Shown here in pieces: positions 1-11,945 of a stretch of 64,000 bases of DNA (the first letter of the stretch is position 1; every line of letters starts with the position of its first letter). The stretch spans positions 8,098,191-8,162,190 of the forward strand of contig JACAXG010000013.1 of assembly GCA_018881555.1 (NCBI GenBank), given 5' to 3'. The position numbers and the translations under genes were made by a program. Under the pieces are notes generated by a model. The model worked only from the letters and a program-made list of their open reading frames with translations, searched no databases and had not been told where the DNA came from. The stretch comes from Amblyornis subalaris (Eukaryota > Chordata > Aves > Passeriformes > Ptilonorhynchidae).

Positions 1-1494
1 ATTTAAGATGGTAGAAAAAGAGCCTGGGGGCTCAACTGCGAAGGATGGGGTTGGAGATAGNGGTGGATGGTCACAATAATGAGCCACAACCCACACAAGA
101 GGCTTTGTGACCCTCAGCGTGCCCACGCCCAGATATGCTGACCATGTTACGCCTACTTGTTGCATTTTTATGGCTTTTAGTAAAGTCTATAAAACCATGA
201 GCCAAAAACTATACTCCCAAAGCTGGGTTCAAAGAAGAAAGGGAATGCCAAGAAGATATTAAATGGTTAGGTTTTAAATTAACTGGCCTGATGTTCAGAC
301 CTGCATGCAAGCTGGCTGGACCGGCTGGATGAGCCTAAAAGCATCTTTAGGAACCAGGTCTTGGTGCTAACAGGTACCTGTGCACTTCACCCCTCCCCTC
401 CTTGACTGAAGATACTCCAGGTAGCATCTGGAGCACCCTGGTCAGCAGCACAGGGTGCTCGAGAGCTCAGGGCCCTATGGGCAGCCTGCTGTCACCCCCG
501 GCATAAGCCACCTGAAACCAGAGCCCTCGGACCCCACAGGAGGGACCATGGGTACCCAGAGTGTNCCAACACATCCTGCTGTGGATAGAGCAGAGAAACG
601 GCTGGAGGTGGCTGGTCCCAAGGAGAGAGCTGACACAGTATATCCCGACAGGCCACCATCACCGAACCCTTTTTATTTTAAAACAAACAAGAACCTGAGC
701 AGAATTAGATGGCACTGCTGGGACCACTTTGTGCAGAAAATAAAGGATTTGCAGTATTTCCTTATTGGCTGCTGGAGCCAAAACCCCCTCAAGATTTGGC
801 AAGAGCCTCTGAAAATCCATGAAAATTCATAAGTACATCAAGAGAGCAGCCGCAGGAAGGGGAATCTGTGGGTCCAGGAAGGGGAACCTGTGGTGGTTGA
901 TGGCCTGGTTTGCCACTCAATTTTGTACCATTTGTAGGCTATGCTCATGTCAGGGGCTGTAATAAGCACATTCCTAACAAAAAAAAGTTGATGGAGGGAA
1001 CTTAACATCTACCCNTTCCATGCACATCCGTGCCTGAACAAGCAGCCTGGTGCCACTGTGCAGTTTATCCCCGCTGCTGCTGATGGGCACAGTGGGTGNC
1101 TGGGCTGCCACTGCCCTTTGCTATGACCTAAACCTTCCTCTAAGTGCTTTCCCAAAAACCTACGTAGGCAGTAAATGTTTGGTTCAGCTCTGAAGCTCTC
1201 ATTTGGCTTTTGCTGCTATTCTGGGAGAACAAAGCAGCTGGATTCGGCCCCAGGAGGACTCACCAAGCTCCGGTAACAGGAGCAGCCATGCCCAAAATGC
1301 ACCCTCTGACTGCACAGACATCGGTGGCCAACACTCAGCCCCGTGAAGGTCCCTTTGTGTTATCCAAGTGGCACTGAGGATGTTCAGGAAGGGGTTAATG
1401 CTGCTTGCAGCAGCGTCCTGCCCTCCGGGTACCAGCAGCCAGTGAGTGCAGCTCCAGGTGACGTAATGCCTGGGTGGCTGCGCAGGCTGCACAC

Positions 1495-1549
1495 CCCATC
1501 CCTGCACTCCCCATCCCTGCACTCNCCATCCCTGCACTCCCCATCCCTC
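1495..1549 (+). repeat. 15-bp tandem repeat (CCATCCCTGCACTCC)
   Basis: Nearly four copies of CCATCCCTGCACTCC lie in a row, one carrying an N. It is followed at 1,561-1,611 by a degenerate repeat based on ATGCGTCAGGGACC. Confidence 0.9.
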
Positions 1550-1560
1550 CTGCGCTGGAG

Positions 1561-1611
1561 ATGCGTCAGGGACCACAGGATGCGTCAGGGACCCCAGCAC
1601 GTCTCAGGGAC
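1561..1611 (+). repeat. Short degenerate tandem repeat (GCGTCAGGGACC)
   Basis: Two exact ATGCGTCAGGGACC copies, plus a third diverged copy with GTCTCAGGGACC, are spaced 18-20 bp apart. Confidence 0.75.
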
Positions 1612-3773
1612 CCTGCTGGCCTCTGCCAGGCAGGGACCAGCCCAGGACAGCACGGCACAGCTACACCCACCATGCCTTTAGCTGTCGCCGTTGTCTTTCC
1701 CAGCTGAATTCCGACACTCGGCGCCATCCAGTGAATATCAGAGATTTTCACTATCAGCTTCTAAAACATCCCCAGCCATCGGGAGCGTCTGATCCGTGAC
1801 CAGCTCTGCAGGGCACAGCCTCGGCACCCGCAGCTCCCGGCACATCTTGGCTGGGAAACTCCTTTTGGCTCCGGGACCATTTAAGGTCTCTCTCTTTGGG
1901 CTTGGAAATCCCCCTGTGACAATCCCATTTCTGTGCAGCATGTTAAGGATGGGGCACGGGGCACGGCAGCCTCTCGAGCTGCCAGCAGTTTAGGATTTAC
2001 ACAGGCAGGTTCTGGAAGTTTTACAGAAATGCAGCTGAAGCTCCAAATTACAATTAACAGGTGCAATAAGAAAAATGCTCCGTTGTTCCCTCCCCATTGA
2101 AAATCTCCTCCAGTAACAGCCTGTAACCATAGCGGATCCTTCCAGGCCCCTGGAATAACATAATTGTCTAAGGAGAAAGTGATTCACTCTTCTTTGATGT
2201 GATAAAAAGAGGAAAACAAGTGAACAGGAGGCACTAAACAGCCATCTTGTGAAATCCAGACAGCTTTTCCAATTCCATTTCTGAGCTGTTTATCACCACA
2301 TAAAAAGCCTGATACCCAGCAGACTAGAGAAAGACCAGTGTTGATGTCCCTGTCTTTCTCATGTTTATATTCCAACCTAAATCTCACTGAGATTTAGCTC
2401 AACAAATTAATTATTTAAGTTGCAACTGTGATTCAGTGCCCAGAGAATCATTTTGATGTAGATGGGAGCAGGGACCTGATACAGAAGCATTCAGGTGCAG
2501 AGCAGTGCCTGCCTTCCCAAGGCGGAGGAGAGGATGGGTAACGTGGCACAGCTGGGTTCACCTCCACAACTTCTGTGAGAGGAAAACCACGGCTGCAGGG
2601 ACANAGCAATGGCTGGGCAGTGGTTTGCTGGTGGGCTGGCTGGAACAACAAAACGCAGATGTTTTTCTGGTTGACTAGACAAAAGCAGTGTCTGGGCTGA
2701 GAGCAAAATGCACACATAATTTCCAATGCTGTGCAAGGATCTTCTCCGTATTCCTTTCCCCCTTTTCTCTCTGTGCCATTCAGCTCTAACAGCGGCGTTG
2801 AAGGCAGCAGGAGGGGACTCTGCTTGTGCTGCTCTTCTGGCTCCGAAACCCAACAAAACCCAGCAGCCTCCAGTCCCAGGGCAGCTGCAGAGGATGCTCA
2901 CACAGCATCTTCTCCCCAGTCAAGCACCCACAAGGTGGGTGCAGGGCAAGCAGGGCAGAGCCAGCCCCAGTCCCAGCACCCACAGGTGCTGCTCTCCCCC
3001 TTCTCCCAGAGCATCACTGACCTACCTGGTGGCCCTTCAGGGACCCGTGTCACACCCCAACCTTCTCCAAACCCAGCTCGCAGGCTGCCAGTATTCTGCT
3101 GATTTCCATTTAAGCAATATAGATCTTGGAATTGCTACTAGGGAAGCCAGGGACACTTGAGTGTGTGTTTTCTGGATATAAAAAGACAAAAAAATGTTGC
3201 TTCTTTATGTAACTTAAGCCAAGCTACTAACATTAAAGCATCTGGAATTAATTATCCCAGCCAGATAATGTTTCCACAATTACTTCAGTAATGCAAACAG
3301 CTCCACTTGCCTTTGTATCCACCTACTAATGGAGACCAGAAACAGAAGACATGAGCAANGGTGGAAGCCCTGCACCTGCCATGGTCTGAGCATGAGCCAT
3401 GGCAGATCAGGAACTGGTCAAACCCCCTGACATTGCTACTCACAGAGCTGAGCATGGGAAAGCTCAAAACACAGACAAGGGCACAAAGATGACGATTCCC
3501 ATCCAGCAGCAGCACAGTGTCATCGCACANGTCTCCTTACAGAAACCCAGCCCAATGAAAGCAAAGCTTTGAGGAATTTGAAAAGGCAACATCCAGACTC
3601 TTTTAATGTGTTCTGGATCACTGAACTAACGCTGAACCCTGAAACATATGAGAACAGTTCTGACGCTGAGTCACTCGAAGCAGCACACAGCCCGTCCCAA
3701 AAAACCAGAAGGGATCTGTCTGCCTCTTGCACTATCCATGTGCAGCTACGCTTGTTTGGGTGCACGTCATGAA

Positions 3774-3920
3774 ATCCCAGAATGGTTTGAACTGGAAAGG
3801 ACCTTTAAAGGTCACCTAATCCAAGCCCCATGCCATGAGCAGCGACACCTTCAACTAGATCAGATGAATTTCCAGATCTTCTTCAAGTGCACTGAAAAAA
3901 ACCACCTACAACCTCTCCTC
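3774..3920 (-). mobile_element. CR1 LINE 3' fragment
   Basis: The sequence AGAATGGTTTGAACTGGAAA followed by a GGACCTTTAAAGGTCACCTAATCC-type stretch is the reverse complement of a CR1 3' end. The copy is 5'-truncated, which is normal for CR1, and decayed, with only the terminal 100-150 bases clear. It is in the same orientation as JADE2. The left boundary is approximate. Confidence 0.8.
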
Positions 3921-4638
3921 CACCTCCCCAAGGTCCTGGGAACACAGTGAAGCTCTCTTTCTAGCAATACTTCACCTAAATTCAACAGGATCATCTACAG
4001 CAGCACCAAGAACTGAGCAGCTATTCCTGCTGCCGGGCTGTCCCGCTCCTCCCATCACTCTGAAGAGCACTTAAAAGGAATAGTTCTTTGCATTGTTCAA
4101 AGGGGACCCAAGGTGCACTAAATCACTGAGAGGTGATTTCATTAGTGCTGTGGTTGCAAGCCTGGCAATCAGAGCTGCTGGGTTTTGCCTGGCTAGACAC
4201 TTAAATCCATGGTTCTGGATGGAGAGCAGAGGCAATGGAGTGAGATGTGGGGGCTCCCAAGGCTGTNCCAAACCAGACTCAGTCCCAAGAGCTGTAAACC
4301 CTGTTAGAGAGCAGCAGGAAATCAAGCTCACTCATTCTATACATTTGCTGCCGAAATACACTTGACTTTCTGTATGCTCGATCCAGTATAAACCACAGGC
4401 ATCCACTGGGAGGATTAGCAAACATTCAAAATAAAAGTCCAAGTGGCTCAGAATGAGGTAAGAACAGGCTGGATTAACACATTTCCCATAGCAAACTAAT
4501 AAAGGTGAGGACTTGCTGAAAGCCCACACAAGAACTTGTCAAGCAGAGAGTAAACCAGAAATGATGACAAGTAACAGGCAGAGTAAATCACACTTACTCC
4601 TTTGCGAAACACTTGCAGGCACTGGGCACGAGCCAACA

Positions 4639-4711
4639 ACCTTCTGCAGCACCAGTACCACCTTCTGCAGCACCAGTACCACCTTCTGCAGCACCAGTAT
4701 CAGCTTCTGCA
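4639..4711 (+). repeat. 21-bp tandem repeat, about 3.5 copies
   Basis: The unit ACCTTCTGCAGCACCAGTACC is repeated head to tail with the last copy diverged. Because 21 is a multiple of three, both strands stay open across it; this does not indicate coding. Confidence 0.9.
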
Positions 4712-7017
4712 CGGCCCAGACCCTCTGAACCACTGCTGCCCCGGGTGTGATTCATCCTATCCTAAACCACGTACCTGAAACACCAGCACGACAGACCACC
4801 CTCTGCACAGCCCATCCCTCCCCGCTGCCTGAGGGGACAAGGGTTGCCTGAGCAGATCTGACTGGAAACCTCCCCCTCTCAGTGGCAGAGCTACAGAGGG
4901 AACTCACTGATGTTATATCACTGGGGTTATTTTGCCGTCCTGGATCAGTGCCACCAGCCAGCCCGTCCTCACCATGGCCAGCTGTCACTGTGGGGGTCCC
5001 CAGGAGTGGGAAGGCAGGAAGCTTTCCTCTCCCCATACATGTCCCAGGGCTTGTGATCAGAACATTTAAACCTAGGGCAGTTGGGATTTTGATTTCTTTT
5101 GATCAGAGCACAGTCTCAGAGAGAAGTATACATATAATTCTGGAGCATACCAGAACCCAAGCATATTTAAGGGCAGGCAGCCACAGAATGGGGATAACCA
5201 ACCCAAGAAATAGCCCTTTGTAAAATCGCCAGCATGCCATCTGCAAGCTCCAAACTCACACATTTTTCATGATGAGCTGGAGGGAAGGAAAAAAAAAAGA
5301 AAAGGATTATGTTTTAAAAAAAAGCTCTGCTCCAAGAGCTACTCAAACTGCTCTAGAATCCTGCCTGCCCCTTCTGCAGCAAAGCCCAAGGGAAGCTGCT
5401 GATGAGTCAACAGCCAGCCTGCGTCGCCGACCGAGGAAAGGAAGTCCAATCTCACCACTCGAGAACAAAGTGTGCTGGTTCATAGAGTACACACTGAGAA
5501 CGCAGCCTCGGGAAGCCCTCCCGGGGCTGGGAGCCGCAAGGATACAGCCTGGCTGCCGGCCAGGGCTCCCGCGGGAGAGGGAGAGGTGACGTCCAGGCAT
5601 AGCTGGGACATCTGCATCGTGCCACCCTGCTGCCAGGCCAGCCTGGCCACAGTNCCTTGGGCTACCATGCTCCACATCGCAGCAAATTGCTCCCGGTGGG
5701 ATTTTCTCCCTTTGCTGGAATCACTCCCTCCCAGCACTGGGTGTTCTGGATGAGGTGCCCAGCCCTGACAGGATGAGCCAAGGTGTCCGCTCACTGCAAG
5801 ATGGGGGCAGGGATGTGTCCCAGTCCTACACTCACTACTGGTGCACCAGTTAATTCTTCTCCCCACCTCAGCACACTCATCTCCAGCACTGCTTCCCGCG
5901 AGCAGAGCTGNTCTGCATGCCTCCTCTCTCAGCGACACTGGACTTGCAAAAACATGACACAACAACAACTACGTACCCTTGGAAAGAGCTGCTGGAACTC
6001 ATGGAGATGTGGGGGCAACTCCTTATGGGACTGGAGTCCAGTAAAGAACAACACAGCTCAAAGGAGATGAACACCAACCAGGCAGTCCCACACCACCACT
6101 ATCCAGCCAGCCCTGGGCCAGCTTGACATGTTCCCACGAGCACAGCAAGGAGCTGCTTGACCTGTGTGTGTGGCCATAAGAGAAGGGCACAGGGGACCTG
6201 AGGAAGGAGGACAGGACAGGGACACAGCCCCTGTGCCGACGTGGCAGACAGCGTTTGTGCTGGTGCCGCCGCCATCGCCGAGCTGGTACTCGCAGAGGTT
6301 GTGCCTTCCTGTTGCCACAGCACTTTCTGTTTTCTGTTAAAACAGGGCCACAGCGACGATGCAAGTATAGATCTGCAATGCCAAGAATATCTGGGAANCG
6401 TGCCAGCAAGAAGCAGCCTTCCTGCTCGTCCTCCCGCTGTGTGCAAATTCACAGGAAACAGAATCTACAGCACATACTAATGTGGCTTAATGCGAGATCC
6501 AAGAGCCACCTCGAGATCCTGCTTGCATCCCTGTCAGTCTGGGGAAGGAGCCACATGCCAAAACCATTAAATCATTAAATAAAGGAGGAAATAAAATCTG
6601 CACAGGTGCATAAAATCCCATATAGGTGCCACCGCTTTATGAAGTGATGCTCTGCTGTGCAAGCTCAACACGCTGCCAGCACCGGCACCAGTCTCGCTAC
6701 CACTGGGAAGGGACAAGCCCACGCCAGGTCCTGGCACATCCNCTGCTCAAAAATGGCTTCACAGCCTCCTACGAGCATCCATACCAAACTGGCGAAGTCC
6801 ACTGTCCTTTTGGGTTTATTACGGTGTGACTCCGGGAATACAAAGCTCATCTAAAACATCTCCTTCTCATTTACAACAGGAGAGGTACCTAAAGCCCTGC
6901 TGCTCCCGAACTGCTGGTAACTCTTACTTTACCTTATTTAATCCTTAAACTCAAGCCGTGCTGAGATGGGCCAGCTGTGCATCCAACACCCAATTGCACC
7001 CCATACCAGACTGGGAC

Positions 7018-7090
7018 CTTGTACCTGGCTCTACCACCGACTCCTGGTGGAAATGTCTGTGCCTCCGTTTACCCAGCTGTAACCGCAGAG
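7018..7090 (+). mobile_element. Possible MIR-like SINE fossil
   Basis: CTGGCTCTACCACCGACTCC followed by TGTCTGTGCCTCCGTTTACC and CAGCTGTAA parallels the MIR core and 3' section. It is short and isolated, inside a JADE2 intron. Confidence 0.45.
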
Positions 7091-7759
7091 CTCACACAGG
7101 GGCTGAAAGGCTCAGCTCTGGTCCGAGAAAGCCAGTGGAGATCCTATGGCTATGGGCTGTAGTGGGGGTGGAATGTACTGTCATCACCGGGATGTAGTGT
7201 CACCACCACTCTCATCCCAGCTGGGTGACCAGGAGACGCATGGGCAGGGGATGCCAGAAGGGAAACTCTCCTTGACTACTCATTCCTCTGCTCCNATCCA
7301 ACTGCAAGCAGCTTTTATCGCCACGCAGGAGCCCTCCAAGCTTTGGGCAATTCTCAGGCGTGTCACCACACAGAATAAACCCTTCTGAGCAGCAGTGAGC
7401 CAGAAATCATCGTGGAGAGGAAACAGCTGATCTCCTGCGCTGCCTGATGACCCTGGAATGCAGGTGGCCACCAGCAGCATCCGTGCCTCCCAGGACANCA
7501 AGCCTAGAGATGCTGCACCTCTTCTCCCCCCGCTTTCCTCACAACTGCACTGCGATTTGTGCTAACCTAGAAAGGACCCTCGACTTTAAGGTGGCTCTTA
7601 GTGGAGGCATTTTGAGACAGCTGCTTTCTGGGGAAAGCATTCCTTAAAATACAGCTCTTGCCTTCTGCCTCACCCCCAGCTTTTGACATTTTAGAGCTCC
7701 AGTAAAACAAAATGTTTTAAAAATCTAATTTTCAGCTTTGGAGGCACAAAACCTAGAGG

Positions 7760-7930
7760 CAGGGTGCGGGCAGGGAGAGCTGGTTTCCAAGCACCCAGGC
7801 GGGAGACGAAAAGAGCAGCAGCGGCTGCGTACACGGCACCTCTCGGAGGACGAGATCCATCTCCGGAGCGGGAAGTGACTCCCGCACAATCCGCTGGCTG
7901 CCAATGGCTCAGCCCAGGAACCAGACCCCT
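7760..7930. promoter_or_regulatory. CpG-dense intronic patch with CCAAT motif
   Basis: This is a short CpG-rich segment (CGTACACGGCACC, CTCGGAGGACGAG, CTCCGGAGCGGG) followed by CTGCCAATGGCTC. It is embedded in CpG-poor intron. It could be an enhancer or a minor internal promoter, but no first exon can be assigned. Confidence 0.3.
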
Positions 7931-9217
7931 GGGCATCAGCGTGATCGCTGGGTATTATTCTGCAGGCAGTGCTTGTCTGCTTGCCAGCTCCGGGGGCTCT
8001 AGTGGCTTCTCCCCAGCCCCCCCACCTCCCTCTAGGAATTTCACATGGAAGTGGCTGTCAGAAGTGACAACATCAGGGCTGGATTAGCACAGGCATCCCT
8101 CCCTAAGGGCAGGATGCTCTGTTACACCTCTGAGATGGGGGAAAGCACAGCACTGACAGCGAGGAAGAGTGTCAGCCGCTGGGCTCCACATTTCCAGGCT
8201 ACAAAAAACATCAATGCTGGGATTTTTTTCAGCAGATTAAAGGAATTTGGATTGTCCATATCCAACACAGAGAGGATGTTTGGTTTACATGAACTTTTTT
8301 GTTTGAGTAGGGAAAAAGGAAAGTCTGGAAGCAAAGGGGGAAAGTGATGCAGAGGCCATGGGGCAGTAGCCACAGGCTGAGGGCAAAAGCAGCAGCTCAG
8401 GTGGGATCGGTGAGGTACCTGCTCCTGGGATGGAGGCTGGGGTGAATTAAAGCAATTGAAAGAAGTAAGTAAATGGAGTTGTAAGGCCTTTTAAGGCTGC
8501 TCTCTTTAGGCAGATGAAATAGAGTCATCTCTTGTGAAAAAACACTTGACATTTCTCCAAAGCAAAGCAAGATGCAAGAGGGAATTGTCTGACCCTGGAG
8601 ATAGGAAAATTACTGCAGTCTGCACTGCCCCTGGCAGTCCAGTGCTGCCCTCTCCACCTCCCATTCTCACATCAGTTGCCCAAGTGGGAAAACCTTGAGG
8701 GCAGGGATGCTTTGGGAGGGAGAGCTGCTCAGCAGACGCACACCATCGCTGCGGTGCCTTCTGGTGTGCATGTGGAGAGATGCTGTCCTGATTAAAAAAA
8801 ACCTGGCAGTGTCACTGCCTGTCCCCCTGGGACGTGCATCGTGGCTACAAACCAGGTGCAACCATTAACACTGCTGTAAAATGAGCTCTTCATTCCACTC
8901 CCATCACACTAGGGAAGGCAAAGTATCCCAAACAGGAATCCAAGGACAAAGCCCTTCAGGCCATGCTTGCTCTCCTGCNAGCAAAGAGAGATGGTTCAGG
9001 CAGTTGAGACACAGTGCAGGACAGGCAANCAGAGCAACAGGACAATAAAGACCTCCAAGAAAGCTGAAGCTGTGGGTAAGCAGCACAATCCCANAGCAGC
9101 CTGGGATGAGCAGGGCATGGTGCAAAAGAGAGGGGCTGCAGAAATCCACCTGGGATTAGCTGGGAATGATTGAGCCAGCAGTGAGTACCTTTGAGAAGTC
9201 ACAGAGAATGGGTCANA

Positions 9218-9432
9218 TTTCAGAGTTACAGAACGGTTTGGGTTGAAAAGGACCTTAAAGGGCAGTTCCCATCCCCTGCCATGGGCAGGAACACCATCCA
9301 CTAGACCAGGTTTGCTCAAAGCGCTGTCCAGCCTGGTCTTGGACACTTCCAGAGATGCAGCCACAGCCTCTCTGGGCAACCTGTGCCAGTGCCTCACCAC
9401 CCTCACAGAGAAGAATTTCTCACACTCAAAAG
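9218..9432 (-). mobile_element. CR1 LINE 3' fragment
   Basis: This fragment reads from the CR1 3' end (ACGGTTTGGGTTGAAAAGGA on plus) through the CCTGCCATGGGCAGGAACAC block. It continues to the conserved GGGCAACCTGTGCCAGTGCC and CACAGAGAAGAATTTCT segments. About 215 bp of an inverted, 5'-truncated copy is well preserved. A long minus-strand open frame across it is a by-product of the repeat. Confidence 0.9.
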
Positions 9433-9879
9433 ATGACTGAGCAGCACCAGAATGTGCCCTCTGAAAACCAAGGGCATGTCCCTGTGGTGACGTGGGTGCC
9501 AGAGCAGGGCAGAGCGGGATGGGGACCTGTGAGGGAATGACCCGTGCCAGGCATCGCTCTAGAATATCCATGCAAGGGGACATGCAGCTGCTCCAGGACT
9601 CNCATAACCAAGGGCTTGGAGGCAAGCAGAGGGGCACATTTGCAGCCCACCCTGTGCTCCAGAAGCCCCTGGCTGTGAGGACTGGGATGCCAAACCCCAT
9701 TGCTGGGAAGCAGCACAAGCAGGCCCTACATGGGCACCGCCAGCCCAGGCAGCACCAAGCTATCACTTTTCGGCTGGAAATAGCCTCGGCACGAGCCCTC
9801 AGCTGGGGAGCAGAGCACTGGCGAGGCCAGACTGCGGTTAACTATCAAAGACAACTAAAAAAAGATATTTCACACACAG

Positions 9880-9943
9880 GCTTTTTTTTTTTTTCCTTCT
9901 CTTTTTTTTTGTTTTCTTTTTTTTCGGTTGCGTTTTTTTTTCC
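9880..9943 (+). repeat. T-rich low-complexity tract
   Basis: Long runs of T broken by single C and G bases, totalling about 60 bp. It gives an A-rich stretch on the JADE2 sense strand. There is no associated CR1 or retrocopy. Confidence 0.85.
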
Positions 9944-11091
9944 CAAGGATTAAATCAACTCAACAGCCCCCTTTACAACTTCCCTTTTGATGTGTTCAGA
10001 CTCATTAAAGTTTCATTTCTTTCTCTGTTTTCCCCGGGGGAGGAAGGGGAGCGTACACAAAAGTTTATTTCAGAAGCGGGGTCGGCAGCTGCAGCAGCAG
10101 CTGCTGTTGCTGTGGGACAAGCGGAGCCTCCACCGGCCTCTGCTCCNTGCCCTCTGCTCCCCTCGGCAAAACACATCCCCCTGCAGCCCCCTGCTCCCTC
10201 GGGCAGCCCCAGCACCANCCTGGCCTGATGCTTCACGAGTGTTTCTGCCGGATGCACATGCGGTGTCACACGTCACGAGAGATGCAAAGCTCCTGTAAAC
10301 CCTGTGCGGTGCTTTGGGTCTGATCCTGCAAGTTTTCAGATTCGACCCNGCAAGTTTTGGGGTCCCTTCCCAACCTGTCTGGTTCCCCTCACCAGCAGCA
10401 CCAGCCTTTCCCCCCCAGCTTTGGCCACTGCCCTGGGATAATCCCACACACATGTCAAGGGAGTAGCAGCTCCCCCATGTTTCCTTCTTGCCTGAGCAGC
10501 TGTTTAAGTGTCTATTTTAGAACTCAGTTCCCTATTTTAAAACAGCTAATGAGCCCCCGATCTCTGTTGACAGACGTCGTCTCTGCAAGGTCTGGGAGAT
10601 GCTTCTCTGTTTGCTGGGCTCCTTTTCCCAAGCCCTGAATCTCAGCATGCCCAGCACGTTTCCAATCCGCACAAACATGGTAAAGAGGGAAGTTTTTAAT
10701 TTAAGGGCCAACTCCTGCTCCCCTGCCGTGAAATACCAGCGGTACAACCACGTGTTTCTAGACAGAGATGCATCAAGCAGCCAGGCAGAGGCTGGCATTC
10801 TGCGTGGTTNTCTGTTGCTATTTTTTTAATCTCCCTTTGATTTTATCAGATCNTTTTCAAAATTTCCTGACCAAAAGCAAACAAGGAGCTGGCCCGGCTG
10901 GCCACTGCCCAAAAAACGCCACGCACACGAGAGGGACCTTCCAGGGTGCAGTGGGAGGTGCCCGTGCATTCCTCTGCAAGCCCAGGATCTCGTCCATCAC
11001 CTTTACGTGCTCTCCAAGATGGTGTGCACCCCACCAAGGCAGAGGGGACCCCATGGACAGGACCCAGACGGAGGNGACCCTGCTCACTTAC

Positions 11092-11249
11092 CTGACCACA
11101 GGCTCAGGAATGGCCTCAGCACTTGCCGGCACCTGGACACCCTTCTCCCACTCCTGCCTCCAAGGATCAGCCAGAACGTAGTACTCGTCAGGGCTCAGCT
11201 GGAAGGAGTCAGGGATCTTCATGGCTGTTATCAGGTCCGTCCGGAAAAC
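11092..11249 (-). CDS. JADE2: JADE2 third coding exon (conserved N-terminal block)
   Basis: These 158 bp encode 52 codons plus two bases. The translation opens [20 protein letters not shown], passes through [20 protein letters not shown] and ends EAIPEPVV plus a split arginine. This is the most conserved segment of the JADE N-terminus and belongs to the Enhancer-of-polycomb-like region ahead of the PHD fingers. In the family this N-terminal part helps contact the MYST acetyltransferase; that role is known from the family and not visible here. [17 protein letters not shown] and the [10 protein letters not shown] ending favour JADE2 over JADE1 (which has TIPQPVAR) and JADE3. The acceptor is TTTCTGGTGCAG| at 11,250 and the donor CAG|GTAAGT at 11,091, both strong. 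The exon leaves phase 2, so the arginine codon is finished by an exon left of the window. No stop or frameshift is present. Confidence 0.97.
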
Positions 11250-11763
11250 CTGCACCAGAAAAAAACCCATCCTGAGTGNAGAGGTCTGGCAGAAGCTGGG
11301 TGCACATGTGCCTGGGGAGGGTGTCCTGGGGAAACTGTCCTCAAGGGACAGCACAGCTGGCACCTGCATCACCAGTGGTGTGGCTTCATGGTGTCACTTT
11401 AGGTCACTGCAGGGTGGGGTTTGGGCAGGAGTACATGGCACACAGGCAGGGACTCCCAGCCAGGCAGTGCCAAGAGCCCAAGTCCTGCAGCTGCAACCCC
11501 TCCAAGGTCCCCCATACTGGGCAGTCAGGAAATCCAGCCACAGGGTGTGTGNCAGGATGAGATGCAGACCGAAAATTAGTATTAAACTAAAGAAACAGGC
11601 TGCTGTATCTTAGGGGATTGATGGTTTCAGCACAGCTACACAAATCCACTCTGAACACCAAGGGATGTACAGCAACTGGGCTTCTCCACATTCAACCTGT
11701 GTGGGGAAAACAAAGTTCTTGACATGAACAAAGCTGTGGGAAACACAGAACCACCCCATTGTC

Positions 11764-11945
11764 CTCATCATGTCACCTCATCACCCTGAGCACCTTTTTG
11801 TCCCCTTCGTGTCACNTCAGTGCTCTGAGCACCTTCATGTGCCCATTGCATCCCCTCACTGCCCTGAGCACCTTCACATCCTCATCGTGGTTACCTCATC
11901 ACCTTGAGAACCTTCATGTTCCTGTCACGCCACCTCACTGCCCCA
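11764..11945 (+). repeat. Minisatellite, roughly 40-bp unit, about 4.5 copies
   Basis: Units share a TCACTGCCCTGAGCACCTTC core followed by a variable ATGT/CATC-containing half. Unit starts are spaced about 40 bp apart. The copies are diverged from one another, so the array is not freshly expanded. It ends about 0.5 kb upstream, in JADE2 orientation, of the third coding exon. Confidence 0.8.

Larger units (their letters stand above)
1..11091 (-). other. JADE2: JADE2 intron after the third coding exon (incomplete)
   Basis: This intron begins GTAAGT at 11,091 and runs off the left edge, so it is at least 11 kb long. I searched it for the next JADE2 exon, which encodes the YDL-containing segment before the PHD fingers, and did not find it. 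It contains CR1 remnants near 3.8 and 9.2 kb, a probable MIR-like fossil near 7.05 kb, short tandem repeats at 1.5 and 4.65 kb, a CpG-dense patch near 7.8 kb, and a long T-rich tract near 9.9 kb. The remainder is unremarkable unique sequence. Confidence 0.85.

Noticed and set aside
4639..4711. Short direct repeats considered as a CRISPR array
   Set aside because: Units are contiguous 21-bp copies with no spacers, in vertebrate DNA. It is an ordinary tandem repeat.
8996..9766. A 256-codon minus-strand open frame
   Set aside because: Its middle part is the CR1 3' fragment translated through, and the flanks have no similarity that I recognise.
1..11091. Further JADE2 exons (YDL segment or PHD fingers)
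   Set aside because: Searched for on the minus strand by expected residues and splice sites. None found, so they should lie left of the window.
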